15,079 nt of DNA from Chloroflexota bacterium (GTDB lineage: Bacteria; Chloroflexota; Dehalococcoidia; Tepidiformales; Tepidiformaceae). Where the stretch lies: NCBI GenBank assembly GCA_963169135.1, contig CAUJEQ010000013.1, positions 1-15,079 on the forward strand, in the 5' to 3' direction. Below the pieces are notes generated by a model. The model was given only the letters and a program-made list of their open reading frames with translations, did not search any database and was not told where the DNA came from. The translations under genes and the position numbers were made by a program. Position 1 is the first letter of the stretch; each line of letters begins with the position of its first letter. Positions 1 through 6,120 of this stretch are shown piece after piece.

Positions 1-60
1 GAATCCCCCTCGGCCGGGAGCGAAACCCTCAGGGCGTGGCAGGGGCATCCCCGCATTCAT
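1..60 (-). CDS. Possible 5' end of the next flagellar operon gene (partial, unidentified)
   Basis: Downstream of fliO on the minus strand a frame opens with ATG at position 60 (second in-frame ATG at 48) and stays open to the window edge. It gives about 20 residues starting MNAGMPLPRPEGF. In most flagellar operons fliP follows fliO, so position alone suggests fliP, but the visible residues are not hydrophobic and carry no family signature. No convincing Shine-Dalgarno sequence precedes either ATG; only GGGG abuts the second. The true gene start may lie beyond the window. Confidence 0.25.
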   Translation of the reverse strand, partial: MNAGMPLPRPEGFAPGRGGF

Positions 61-108
61 CGGGGCGGTGCGCTGAGTGCCACGGATGCATGCCTGTAGG
101 GCTGCGGG

Positions 109-729
109 TCAGTCAGGGTCGAGGCCGATGACCGCATCGGACCGGCGTCCGGTGGTGCGCCGGGAGCCCCGGCGCATGGACTGGAAGAGCTCGGCGGCGA
201 ACTGGCTGAGCGGCTGTTCAGAGGCTGTCGATGCATCGGCGAAGACGCGGAGAGCTTCGTCTTCGGAAAGTTCGTTGAGGAGTGTGAGCTGCTGGGCCGT
301 GGCGCCGACGGCCATGATGCGATCGCCGAGCGCTACCAGGTGAATCGTGCGGCCGTTGCTGATCGCGAGGGTATCAATGACGCGGAGGAAGCCCGTGGTG
401 CTGCGAGGCCCGGCCGCCTTCCGGCCCCACCAGCGGAGGCCGACGATGGAGACGGCGATGATGATGATGACCAACCCGAGCCGCCATGCGAGCGACACGA
501 GTTCGCCGCCGCCAAGGCTGAACCCGTTCGACGTATCGGCGGCGGGCTGATCGGAGACGGCGCCGGGGTTACCGGTCAGTGACGTCGTCTCGGCCGGGCG
601 GAGGATCGGGCTCTCGGCGGCAGAGGGCGTGGAGGGCGCGAACGTGGAGATGAAGAGGAGGGCGCAGAGCATGACCCCTGCGATGGCGGCGATCCAGGTG
701 AGCCTCTTGCGAGTTTTCGGGTCGTTCAC
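109..729 (-). CDS. fliO: Flagellar biosynthetic protein FliO
   Basis: FliO is a membrane protein that helps assemble the FliP-FliQ-FliR export gate of the flagellar type III secretion system. The 206-residue product has an N-terminal hydrophobic segment (about 11-30) that could be a signal anchor, a low-complexity extracytoplasmic stretch (31-75), and a second membrane segment (about 76-99, rich in L/V/I). The conserved cytoplasmic FliO domain follows (about 113-155), with the family-typical pattern LRVIDTLAISNGRTIHLVAL then GDRIMAVGATAQQ. The tail is long and basic (186-197). The start is GTG at 729, overlapping the stop of the switch-protein gene by 4 nt (GTGA), so translation is probably coupled. 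The position after fliL and fliN/Y fits the usual fliL-M-N-O-P order. Sequence is weakly conserved in this family, but pattern and context agree. Confidence 0.85.
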   Translation of the reverse strand: MNDPKTRKRLTWIAAIAGVMLCALLFISTFAPSTPSAAESPILRPAETTSLTGNPGAVSDQPAADTSNGFSLGGGELVSLAWRLGLVIIIIAVSIVGLRWWGRKAAGPRSTTGFLRVIDTLAISNGRTIHLVALGDRIMAVGATAQQLTLLNELSEDEALRVFADASTASEQPLSQFAAELFQSMRRGSRRTTGRRSDAVIGLDPD

Positions 730-1838
730 CCGACGCGCTCCTCCTGCTCGACGCCGCGGCGTACGACTTCGACGACGCGGATGCCGAAGTTTTCATCGAC
801 TACGACGACTTCGCCACGGGCGATGAGCCGGTCGTTGACGAGGATGTCGACCGGTTCGCCGGCGAGGCGGTCGAGTTCGATGACGGAGCCGGGGCCGAGG
901 CCGAGGACTTCGGAGACGGTGAGTTCCGTGCGGCCGAGTTCGACGGTGACATTCATCTGGAGGCCGGCCAAAAGGTCGATACCGCTGCGGGCGGTAGGCT
1001 CGGGCGCCTCGCCCACGGGGGCGAAACGGGCGCGGGAGGCGGCGGGGCCTATCGGTGTGGGTTCGCGGGGCAGGGGCGGCGCCAGGGGCGGCGGCTCGGG
1101 GGCGGCGAACGACGGTGCCGAATCAGACGGGATCTCCACATCGAGAAGTTCGGCTGCTTCGAGTTCTTCTTGAGTGAGGCCCAGCGAGAGTGTCCCGGTG
1201 GCTGGCGGGGGTTCCAGGGGGACGGAATCGGATGCGGATGCGGATGCGGATGCAATGACGCTCTCCATGGCACCAGCCATGATGTCGAGGAAGGTGCCGG
1301 GGAGGACGAACGCGAGGGGAAGCTCGTGGGCGCCCGAGAGCGTTCCGCGAAGCAGGAGGCAGGGGTCGTCCAGGGCCTGGAGGATGGCCGGAATGGAATT
1401 GGCTGTTATGTCGTCGATAGCAACGACAAGACCGGCATCGGAGCGGCCGAACACTGTGTTGTTGAGCGACTGGAGGACCTGCCCGAGGACGGTGGAGGCG
1501 ATGACGATGGTCTGCTGCTCTTCGTCGTCAGGGTTATCGGCCTGCGACTCGAGGTAGGCAGCGGTTTGGGCAGTCTCGATCACCAGGTAGGCCGTGGCCG
1601 CCTGGTCCTGGTTGGTGGAAAGTTCGAAGGGGACCGTGAGGTGGGGCCGGGCAAACTCGCCGATGACCTCGTCGGGCATGACAAGCCGTCCATCGACGCC
1701 GGTGAGGGAGGGAGCGGCGCCATGGAGCGACTGAAGGGCGGCGGCCGCCGTCGTCCAGACCTGGCGGCCCGCGGTGTCGAGGGTGGCCGCCTGGGCAGGA
1801 GAGAGGAGTTGGCCGAGGACTTCACTCGGTTCGGACAT
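726..1838 (-). CDS. fliN: Flagellar motor switch protein FliN/FliY (CheC-like domain plus SpoA domain)
   Basis: This is a C-ring component. The 370-residue protein has three parts. The N-terminal region (about 25-195) resembles the CheC/FliY/FliM-middle fold, for example the stretch with GVDGRLVMPDEVIGEFARP and the helix with STVLGQVLQSLNN. A Pro/Ala/Ser-rich linker (about 196-285) follows. The C-terminal SpoA/FliN domain (about 286-361) includes NVTVELGRTELTVSEVLGLG and the PVDILVNDRLIARGEVVV pattern. This layout is that of FliY rather than a short enterobacterial FliN. The CheC phosphatase signature (D/S-x3-E-x2-N) is degenerate around residues 116-124, where the Glu and Asn positions read Gln, so CheY-P phosphatase activity is doubtful. 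Residues 221-232 (LTQEELEAAELL) resemble the N-terminal CheY-P-binding motif of FliM/FliY but lie in the linker. The start is ATG at 1838, 9 nt after fliL. No separate fliM lies between fliL and this gene. Confidence 0.9.
   Translation of the reverse strand: MSEPSEVLGQLLSPAQAATLDTAGRQVWTTAAAALQSLHGAAPSLTGVDGRLVMPDEVIGEFARPHLTVPFELSTNQDQAATAYLVIETAQTAAYLESQADNPDDEEQQTIVIASTVLGQVLQSLNNTVFGRSDAGLVVAIDDITANSIPAILQALDDPCLLLRGTLSGAHELPLAFVLPGTFLDIMAGAMESVIASASASASDSVPLEPPPATGTLSLGLTQEELEAAELLDVEIPSDSAPSFAAPEPPPLAPPLPREPTPIGPAASRARFAPVGEAPEPTARSGIDLLAGLQMNVTVELGRTELTVSEVLGLGPGSVIELDRLAGEPVDILVNDRLIARGEVVVVDENFGIRVVEVVRRGVEQEERVG
1231..1254. repeat. Hexanucleotide tandem repeat inside the FliN/FliY linker
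   Basis: Four consecutive copies of GATGCG (the last GATGCA) lie in frame in the linker of the FliN/FliY gene. On the coding strand they encode alternating Ala-Ser, giving ASASASAS at about residues 196-203. A hexamer unit can gain or lose copies without a frameshift, so linker length could vary between strains. Confidence 0.8.
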
Positions 1839-1847
1839 GGTGACGCC

Positions 1848-2378
1848 TCACTGGGTGATGAAGGTTTCGAAATAGATGTGCTCGACTTTGTGGCCGGGCA
1901 GGTGGTGGTTAATGGCCTCGATGAGTTCGGCCTTGAGGTGTTCGCGGCCTTCGGTGGTCGAGACCTCATCGGCCGATTTCGAGCCCACGACAGTGGCGAC
2001 GGCATCGAGGATCTTGTGCATTTCGGGCTGGAGCTCCTCAGCGAAGTGGGCATTCTTGGCTTCGAGTGCGGGGCCTTTTACGCCGACCCATGGGGGATCT
2101 TCGGACTCGAACTCGAGGGCGATGATGGCCTTGACGTAGTTGGGGGCGCTGGCGGGGGCTCTGAGGTTGAGGATGAGGCCATCGGGGGCGTTGGTGGTAG
2201 GGCCGTGGCCTGAAATGGGCTTGCCGAGGATGACGGTTGGCCGCGGTGCACCGGCAATCTGCTCTTCCGTGTAGACAACCGGTGGCTGGGCGTCCATGTA
2301 GTTGGGCTTGATGTAAAACCAGAAGGCGGCGGCGAAGAGGACGGCGCCACCGGCGAGTATCTTCTTGTCTTTGAACAT
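1848..2378 (-). CDS. fliL: Flagellar basal body-associated protein FliL
   Basis: FliL is a single-pass inner-membrane protein that forms a ring around the MotA/MotB stator and supports torque. The 176-residue product has a very short cytoplasmic N terminus (MFKDKK), one membrane helix (about 7-24) and a periplasm-side domain. The usual FliL pattern is visible: a beta-strand region LILNLRAPASAPNYVKAIIA (69-88), then ALEFES, a helix in the middle, and a C-terminal half with EGREHLKAELIEAINHHLPG (143-162) followed by a strand of the type VEHIYFETFITQ. The ATG at 2378 follows the motB stop by 3 nt. Its place between motB and the switch protein supports the call. Confidence 0.92.
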   Translation of the reverse strand: MFKDKKILAGGAVLFAAAFWFYIKPNYMDAQPPVVYTEEQIAGAPRPTVILGKPISGHGPTTNAPDGLILNLRAPASAPNYVKAIIALEFESEDPPWVGVKGPALEAKNAHFAEELQPEMHKILDAVATVVGSKSADEVSTTEGREHLKAELIEAINHHLPGHKVEHIYFETFITQ

Positions 2379-2381
2379 GGG

Positions 2382-3134
2382 TTACCTGCCTGTGCCCGCG
2401 AGGGACTCCTGGAGGTCTTCCAGGGTGGGGTAGAGGATGACGATGTCGGCGCGGCGGTTGAGGGCGCGGCCCTCGGGAGTGGCGTTATCGCCCACCGGTT
2501 GGGTATCGGCGAAGCCTGCCAGAAAGAGCATGTCCGCATCGATTCCGCCCTGTTCGCTGAGGAAGCGAAGGACGCGGGAGGCACGGGCCGCCGAGAGTTC
2601 CCAGTTTGTGGCGAAGTCGCGGCTGTTGACGGGGATGTTGTCGGTGTGGCCCTCGATGCGCATTTCGTTGGGGAGGCCCTGGAGCGCGGAGGCAACGAGC
2701 AGGAGGACATCCTGGCTGCCGGGCTTGAGGTCGGCGCTGCCGGAATCGAAGAGGAGGTTATCGGCGAGGCTGATGGTGATGGAGTCAGCGTCGCTGCGGA
2801 CCTGGATCTTGCCTTCGATGTTGTTGGCGCTGGCGAACCCGTTGAGGGTCTCGGTGAGGCCGGCGAGGTGGTTGGACTTGATCTCGCTGATGGAAGGGGT
2901 GAGGCCGCCGCCACTGTTGAAGACCGGCGACGAGCCGTTGCTGCCCTGGAGGACGCCGATGCTGAAGGCCTGGTCGATCGAGTGGCGGACCGACTGGAGC
3001 TTCTGGGGGTTGGCATCGCTGGTGGCGTAGAGGACGACGAAGAGGGCGAAGAGGAGCGTCACCATGTCGGCGTAGCTGACGATCCAGCGTTCGTGGTTTT
3101 CGGGCTTTTCGGCCTCGGGGGCTTTGCGGCTCAC
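2382..3134 (-). CDS. motB: Flagellar motor stator protein MotB
   Basis: MotB forms the ion channel with MotA and anchors the stator to peptidoglycan. The 250-residue product has a short cytoplasmic tail and a single membrane helix containing WIVSYADMVTLLFALFVVLY (17-36), where Asp23 is the conserved ion-carrying residue. A linker/plug region follows (about 40-115). The C-terminal OmpA-like peptidoglycan-binding domain (about 118-235) has the motif GHTDNIPVN (162-170), the helix WELSAARASRVLRFL and NRRADIVIL near the end. The helix pattern around Asp23 looks more like proton-type MotB (for example Bacillus MotB) than like PomB/MotS, so proton coupling is favoured but not proven. The start is GTG at 3134, overlapping the motA stop by 4 nt, with a strong AAGGAGG 4 nt before it. 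Confidence 0.95.
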   Translation of the reverse strand: MSRKAPEAEKPENHERWIVSYADMVTLLFALFVVLYATSDANPQKLQSVRHSIDQAFSIGVLQGSNGSSPVFNSGGGLTPSISEIKSNHLAGLTETLNGFASANNIEGKIQVRSDADSITISLADNLLFDSGSADLKPGSQDVLLLVASALQGLPNEMRIEGHTDNIPVNSRDFATNWELSAARASRVLRFLSEQGGIDADMLFLAGFADTQPVGDNATPEGRALNRRADIVILYPTLEDLQESLAGTGR

Positions 3135-3928
3135 GCGGCCTCCTTCCGGGCCTCGCCGGAGTCTTCGCCCTTACGGCGTTCGCTGGGCTGGAGGAAGCCC
3201 TCGAGCTTTTCGCGGACGATGCGAGGGTTGTCGCCCGACTGGATGGACATGAGCCCTTCGATGACGACGTTGAGAGCGTGGAGCTCGAGCTTGGAGTTGT
3301 TCTTGAGCTTGTTCGCCAGGGGGAGCCAGAGCACGTTGGCGGTGAAGACGCCGTAAAAGGTCGCGACGAAGGCGGTGGCGATGCCCGGGCCGATGTGTTC
3401 CGGTTCATCGAGGTGGGCCATGACACCCATGAGGCCCATGACGGCGCCAAGGACGCCGATGGTGGGTGCGATGCCGCCCATGAACTCGAGGGCTGCAAAG
3501 TTGCCCTCGTGGCGGTGCTTCATGGACTCGGCTTCGATCTCCATGATTTCGCGGAGGAGCTCGGGGTCGGTGCCATCGATCATGAGCTGGACACCCTTGC
3601 GGGTGAAGCTGTCGTGGATGTTGTCGACGTCGGCTTCGAGGGCGAGGAGCCCTTCGCGGCGGGCCTTATCGGCCATGTTGACGAAGAGGTCGACGGTTTC
3701 AGCGGAGTTGTGCTTTTCGCCGCCAAGGAACGCTTTGAGCATGAACTTGGGGAGGCCAATCATGACGGCGAGCGGCTGGGAGATCATCACCGCGCCGAGC
3801 GTGCCGACGATGACGATCATGAAGCCGGGAAGGTTGACGAGAGCTGCGGGGTTGCCACCCTCGAGGACGTTGCCCCCGACGATGCCGACGATGGCGAGGA
3901 TGAGCCCGATGAGGGTCGCGAGATCCAT
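3131..3928 (-). CDS. motA: Flagellar motor stator protein MotA
   Basis: MotA is the four-helix stator subunit that couples ion flow through MotA5B2 to rotation of the C-ring. The 265-residue product has two N-terminal helices (about 2-20 and 30-52), a large cytoplasmic loop, and two C-terminal helices (about 148-172 and 181-206). The loop residues that contact FliG are present as R90/R91 and E98 in KARREGLLALE. The two channel prolines appear as P155 (GGIAPTIGVLGAVMG) and P203 (WLPLANKL). The signature GPGIATAFVATFYGVF is at 180-195. The length of about 255-285 residues is normal. The basic, charged tail (248-265) overlaps the Shine-Dalgarno region of motB. ATG at 3928 shares one nucleotide with the flbD stop (TGATG). 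Confidence 0.96.
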   Translation of the reverse strand: MDLATLIGLILAIVGIVGGNVLEGGNPAALVNLPGFMIVIVGTLGAVMISQPLAVMIGLPKFMLKAFLGGEKHNSAETVDLFVNMADKARREGLLALEADVDNIHDSFTRKGVQLMIDGTDPELLREIMEIEAESMKHRHEGNFAALEFMGGIAPTIGVLGAVMGLMGVMAHLDEPEHIGPGIATAFVATFYGVFTANVLWLPLANKLKNNSKLELHALNVVIEGLMSIQSGDNPRIVREKLEGFLQPSERRKGEDSGEARKEAA

Positions 3929-4128
3929 CAGGCGCTCCTGCGGATGGCGCCCATGCTCATCCGGCGGAACTCGGCAATGCGCTCGACGATGATGGCGGGG
4001 GCCTCGGCACAGACGTAACGGTGGCCGTTGGTGAGGGTGAGGTGGGTATCGTGGGTCGCTTCCATCACCTCGATGAGGTCGGGATTGAGATAGAAGGCTG
4101 TGCCATCGATACGGGTGAGCTGGATCAT
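3928..4128 (-). CDS. flbD: Flagellar FlbD family protein
   Basis: FlbD-family proteins (about 60-75 residues, not the Caulobacter NtrC-type FlbD) are found just upstream of motA in many Firmicutes, Chloroflexota and spirochaete flagellar operons. Their molecular role is unknown. The 66-residue product begins MIQLTRIDGTAFYLNPDLIE and has the typical TLTNGHRYVCAE strand-turn-strand and a helix IIVERIAEFRR. The ATG at 4128 is chosen because family members begin MI-x-L-T. An in-frame TTG at 4149 would add seven unconserved residues. It is the first gene of the visible flagellar operon, with about 200 nt of non-coding sequence before it. Confidence 0.88.
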   Translation of the reverse strand: MIQLTRIDGTAFYLNPDLIEVMEATHDTHLTLTNGHRYVCAEAPAIIVERIAEFRRMSMGAIRRSA

Positions 4129-4189
4129 CGGGTACCGGCCTGATGCCAATTTCGGGTGGGTTCAGGGTAGGGAAGCCCGTGTAGCGGGG

Positions 4190-4198
4190 TTATCGGGG
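4190..4198 (-). promoter_or_regulatory. Possible FliA (sigma-28)-like -10 element for the flagellar operon
   Basis: On the minus strand CCCCGATAA occurs about 62 nt before the flbD start. It resembles the sigma-28/sigma-D -10 element (GCCGATAA). The expected TAAA -35 element about 15 nt upstream is not seen, so this is only a candidate. Confidence 0.25.
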
Positions 4199-4215
4199 AA
4201 GACCCATGCGGCGGA

Positions 4216-4248
4216 GGGATCTCCCCTCACTCGGCGCGGGGCGATCCC
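4216..4248. repeat. Interrupted inverted repeat in the flbD upstream region
   Basis: GGGATC (4216-4221) pairs with GATCCC (4243-4248), and the inner CCCC (4223-4226) pairs with GGGG (4238-4241), with small bulges and a loop of 11 nt. It lies between the response-regulator terminator and the flagellar operon. It could be an operator, a leader hairpin or a second read-through terminator. The rest of the 4129-4283 gap shows nothing else recognisable apart from the candidate -10 element. Confidence 0.4.
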
Positions 4249-4283
4249 CTGAATCGAATAGGCGGTGAGGTGCGAAACGCGAA

Positions 4284-4308
4284 GAAGCCCGGTCAGAGAC
4301 CGGGCTTC
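4284..4308 (-). terminator. Terminator-like hairpin after the response regulator gene
   Basis: GAAGCCCGGT (4284-4293) and ACCGGGCTTC (4299-4308) form a perfect 10-bp stem with a 5-nt loop, beginning 22 nt after the response-regulator stop. The downstream T-tract on the minus strand is weak (TTCGCGTTT). Confidence 0.65.
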
Positions 4309-4330
4309 CTGGCCTGAGCGAGCGGGGAGG

Positions 4331-5125
4331 TCAGCCGGCGACAGCGCCAGTGGCACTGGTGAGCATGCGCTCGGCTTCCTCGACGCTCTCGAGGCGGACG
4401 ATACCCTTGCGGATGGCGTAGCGGATGAGGTCGGTGCGGTTGCGGGCGTGGAGTTTGGCCATGATGTGGGCCTTGTGGGCCTCGACGGTCTTGACGCTGA
4501 TGTACAGCTCGTTGGCGATGCCCTGGTTGGTGTAGCCCTCGGCGATGAGCTGGAGGACTTCGCGTTCGCGGCTGGTGAGCGTATCGACACCGGCGCGCTG
4601 GTCGGAGCGCTTGGCCTGGTAGAGGACCTCGGCGAGGTCGAAGCCTTCGCTGAGGGCGCTCGAAAAGTAGCTGTTACCGCGATGGACAGTCTGGATGGCG
4701 AGGACGAGCTCGCTGACGTCGGACTTTTTGATGATGTAGCCGGAGGCGCCAGAGCGGATGGAATCGAGGAGCTGATCCTCATCGACAAAGCCGCTGAGCA
4801 TGACCACGCGAGTGGCCGGACAGGAGCGGCGGATCTGGCGGGTGGCTTCGAGGCCATTGAGGCCGGGCATGACGACATCCATGAGGACGACATCGGGCCG
4901 GAGGCGTTCCACGGCCTGGACCGCTTCGCGGCCGTTTTCGACGTCAGCGACGACTTCGAGCTCGGGCTGGCTTTCGAGGAGCATGCGAAGGGCCTGGCGG
5001 ATGACGGCATGGTCATCTACCAGGACGATCCGGATGGGGTTCTGGCCGCGGCCGGCGTGGGTGGAAGTGGCGCCGGCGCCCGGCCGGAGTGCGGGGGCGC
5101 GCCCGTTGGTACGAAGGGTGTTCAA
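4331..5125 (-). CDS. NarL/FixJ-family two-component response regulator
   Basis: This is a DNA-binding transcription regulator controlled by phosphorylation; no histidine kinase is in the window. From the chosen start the product is 264 residues. It has a 30-residue Ala/Gly/Pro-rich leader, a receiver domain (about 31-150) and a LuxR-type helix-turn-helix (about 181-244, with LTSREREVLQLIAEG and TVEAHKAHIMAKL). Receiver residues are intact: D37/D38, phospho-acceptor D83 in MDVVMPG, S111 and K133. The start is TTG at 5125 because AGAGGAG lies 7 nt before it. The frame stays open upstream to 5395, but those starts have no Shine-Dalgarno and the extra residues are low complexity. A nine-residue reading frame (5151-5122) ends on the TTG (TTGA overlap). 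Its target genes are unknown; the flagellar operon lies next downstream but behind a terminator-like hairpin. Confidence 0.9.
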   Translation of the reverse strand: MNTLRTNGRAPALRPGAGATSTHAGRGQNPIRIVLVDDHAVIRQALRMLLESQPELEVVADVENGREAVQAVERLRPDVVLMDVVMPGLNGLEATRQIRRSCPATRVVMLSGFVDEDQLLDSIRSGASGYIIKKSDVSELVLAIQTVHRGNSYFSSALSEGFDLAEVLYQAKRSDQRAGVDTLTSREREVLQLIAEGYTNQGIANELYISVKTVEAHKAHIMAKLHARNRTDLIRYAIRKGIVRLESVEEAERMLTSATGAVAG

Positions 5126-5151
5126 GGTGGTGCTCCTCTGGTGGGTTCCAT
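5122..5151 (-). other. Possible nine-codon leader ORF overlapping the response regulator start
   Basis: ATG at 5151 opens a frame of nine codons (MEPTRGAPP) whose TGA stop overlaps the TTG start of the response regulator by 4 nt. The Shine-Dalgarno of the regulator lies inside it. The leader itself has no clear ribosome site, so it may be chance. The remaining gap (5152-5366) shows no other gene or clear promoter. Confidence 0.2.
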
Positions 5152-5366
5152 CGAGGGCAGTGGAGATGGTGACGGCCCCTGCGCGCTTCCCTGATGGGTC
5201 TGAAGGGGGTCCGAGAGCGGAAACCCTTAAGACAACGAGAAGTCTAGAGACGAGCATTCGCTGGCGTATTGGGGAAAACCCGAATAGTGATGCGGGCATT
5301 CCCGACCGATGGGCCGGGGGAATCATGGTAATGAGTGGGGGCTGCCACCGCCGGGAAAGCACGGCA

Positions 5367-5392
5367 GGCGGCCGGCGAAAGCCCCGGCCGCC
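5367..5392 (-). terminator. GC-rich hairpin after the ABM-domain gene
   Basis: GGCGGCCGG (5367-5375) pairs perfectly with CCGGCCGCC (5384-5392) around an 8-nt loop, 23 nt after the ABM-gene stop. There is no T-run directly after it on the minus strand, so it may end transcription only partly or protect the mRNA 3' end. Confidence 0.5.
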
Positions 5393-5415
5393 CACAGAAT
5401 GGCGCGACAGACGAA

Positions 5416-5703
5416 TTACAGCGTGAAGAAGGCCCGCTCGACGTGGCCCGGTTCACTGGCCAGGTGAATTTCGGAGCGGATGGCCATGACGGACTGGTTG
5501 TTGGCGGCAGCCTCGGCGAGGTCCTCGTTTTCGTAGATGCCAATGCGTGCGATTTCGCCGCTATCGTCGTGGGGTTTGAGCAAGTAGCTGGTGATGCACC
5601 CGGGCTGAGCCTTCAGGTTGGCATCGAGCTTGCGCATGAGTTCTTCGAGCCGGGCTTCCTGGCCGCGGCGAGGCTTTGCGATGGAGAGACGGATATACGG
5701 CAT
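5416..5703 (-). CDS. ABM-fold (antibiotic biosynthesis monooxygenase-like) protein
   Basis: The 95-residue product fits the dimeric alpha/beta ABM fold. It starts with strand MPYIRLSIAKP, continues with helix GQEARLEELMRKLDANLKAQ (14-33), then strand CITSYLLKPHDDSGEIARIG, and a second helix with EDLAEAAANNQSVMAIRSEI. Proteins of this size act as small quinol or aromatic monooxygenases, haem-degrading enzymes or stress proteins; the substrate cannot be told from sequence here. The ATG at 5703 gives the family's normal start; AGGGGGCG lies about 10 nt upstream. It sits alone between two hairpins, so it is probably a single-gene transcript. A longer in-frame opening to 5964 overlaps the zinc-ribbon gene and the terminator and is not credible. 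Confidence 0.8.
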   Translation of the reverse strand: MPYIRLSIAKPRRGQEARLEELMRKLDANLKAQPGCITSYLLKPHDDSGEIARIGIYENEDLAEAAANNQSVMAIRSEIHLASEPGHVERAFFTL

Positions 5704-5759
5704 GTGACTTACGCCCCCTGTTGGCGCGAATGATAGGGGAGTTTGGTTCGGTAGGAAAA

Positions 5760-5790
5760 GCGATGCCCCCGGATGGTCCGGGGGCATCGC
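5760..5790 (-). terminator. Intrinsic terminator of the zinc-ribbon gene
   Basis: GCGATGCCCCCGGA (5760-5773) pairs perfectly over 14 bp with TCCGGGGGCATCGC (5777-5790) across a 3-nt loop. On the minus strand it is followed by TTTTCCT. It begins 22 nt after the zinc-ribbon stop and so isolates that gene from the ABM gene. Confidence 0.85.
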
Positions 5791-5812
5791 CTTCAGGCCG
5801 TTCGGCTTGAGA

Positions 5813-6031
5813 TTAGAGCCGGAGCTTGCCGTGGGACGGCTGGCGGCGGCGCTGGCGCTGGGGGAGTGCAGCTTCTTCAGCTGCAAGGTCGATCGGGGGG
5901 CTGGTGAGCACTTCGTGGACGTAGCCGCACATGATGCAGCTGCCATAGGTACCGTGCCAGTCACGTTCGACGATCATCGAGCCCCGGCACTTGGGGCAAG
6001 ATTTGGGTGGGGCTTCCTGCAAAGCCGGCAT
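5813..6031 (-). CDS. Small zinc-ribbon protein under a c-di-AMP riboswitch
   Basis: The 72-residue soluble protein carries a four-cysteine zinc ribbon, C12-x2-C15 (SCPKCRGSM) and C32-x2-C35 (SCIMCGYVHE), with 16 residues between the pairs. An acidic/Ala segment (50-56) and a strongly basic tail (QRQRRRQPSHGKLRL) follow. I do not recognise a named family. Zinc ribbon plus basic tail would fit nucleic-acid or ribosome binding, but that is inference. ATG at 6031 is chosen because AGGAGGA lies 8 nt upstream; in-frame upstream starts at 6061 and 6049 would place this Shine-Dalgarno inside the gene. Upstream lie an intrinsic terminator and a ydaO-type riboswitch; downstream is a 14-bp terminator. 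It is therefore apparently the only gene of the riboswitch transcript. Confidence 0.85.
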   Translation of the reverse strand: MPALQEAPPKSCPKCRGSMIVERDWHGTYGSCIMCGYVHEVLTSPPIDLAAEEAALPQRQRRRQPSHGKLRL

Positions 6032-6079
6032 AAGACGATTCCTCCTCATCACGGGACGCAATTTGGGGTTCGAGGACAG

Positions 6080-6120
6080 AAAAAAAGACCTCGAAGCGAG
6101 CTACCTGCTCGCCAGGCCTT
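6080..6120 (-). terminator. Riboswitch expression platform: intrinsic terminator
   Basis: On the minus strand GCGAGC (6112-6107) pairs with GCTCGC (6101-6096) around loop AGGTA. An outer helix joins AAGGCCT (6120-6114) to AGGTCTT (6091-6085), with one G opposite TTCG between the helices. Seven T residues follow (6086-6080). It lies between the riboswitch aptamer and the zinc-ribbon Shine-Dalgarno (6046-6040), as expected for a transcription-terminating off-switch. Confidence 0.85.

Noticed and set aside
1170..2213. 347-codon open frame on the plus strand
   Set aside because: It lies antisense to fliN/Y and fliL, has no ribosome site or family pattern, and is the kind of long mirror frame that GC-rich genes produce. 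The minus-strand products have clear flagellar domains.
2499..3356. 285-codon plus-strand frame across motB/motA
   Set aside because: Its translation is the acidic, Gly/Glu/Asp-rich mirror of a GC-rich gene; MotA and MotB on the other strand are unmistakable.
4129..4283. RpoN (-24/-12) promoter before flbD
   Set aside because: TTGGCAT occurs near 4145-4151 on the minus strand, but the expected TTGC-type -12 element at the right spacing is missing.
4265..5194. 309-codon plus-strand frame over the response regulator
   Set aside because: It is antisense to a gene with intact receiver and LuxR helix-turn-helix residues; no domain is visible in the plus-strand product.
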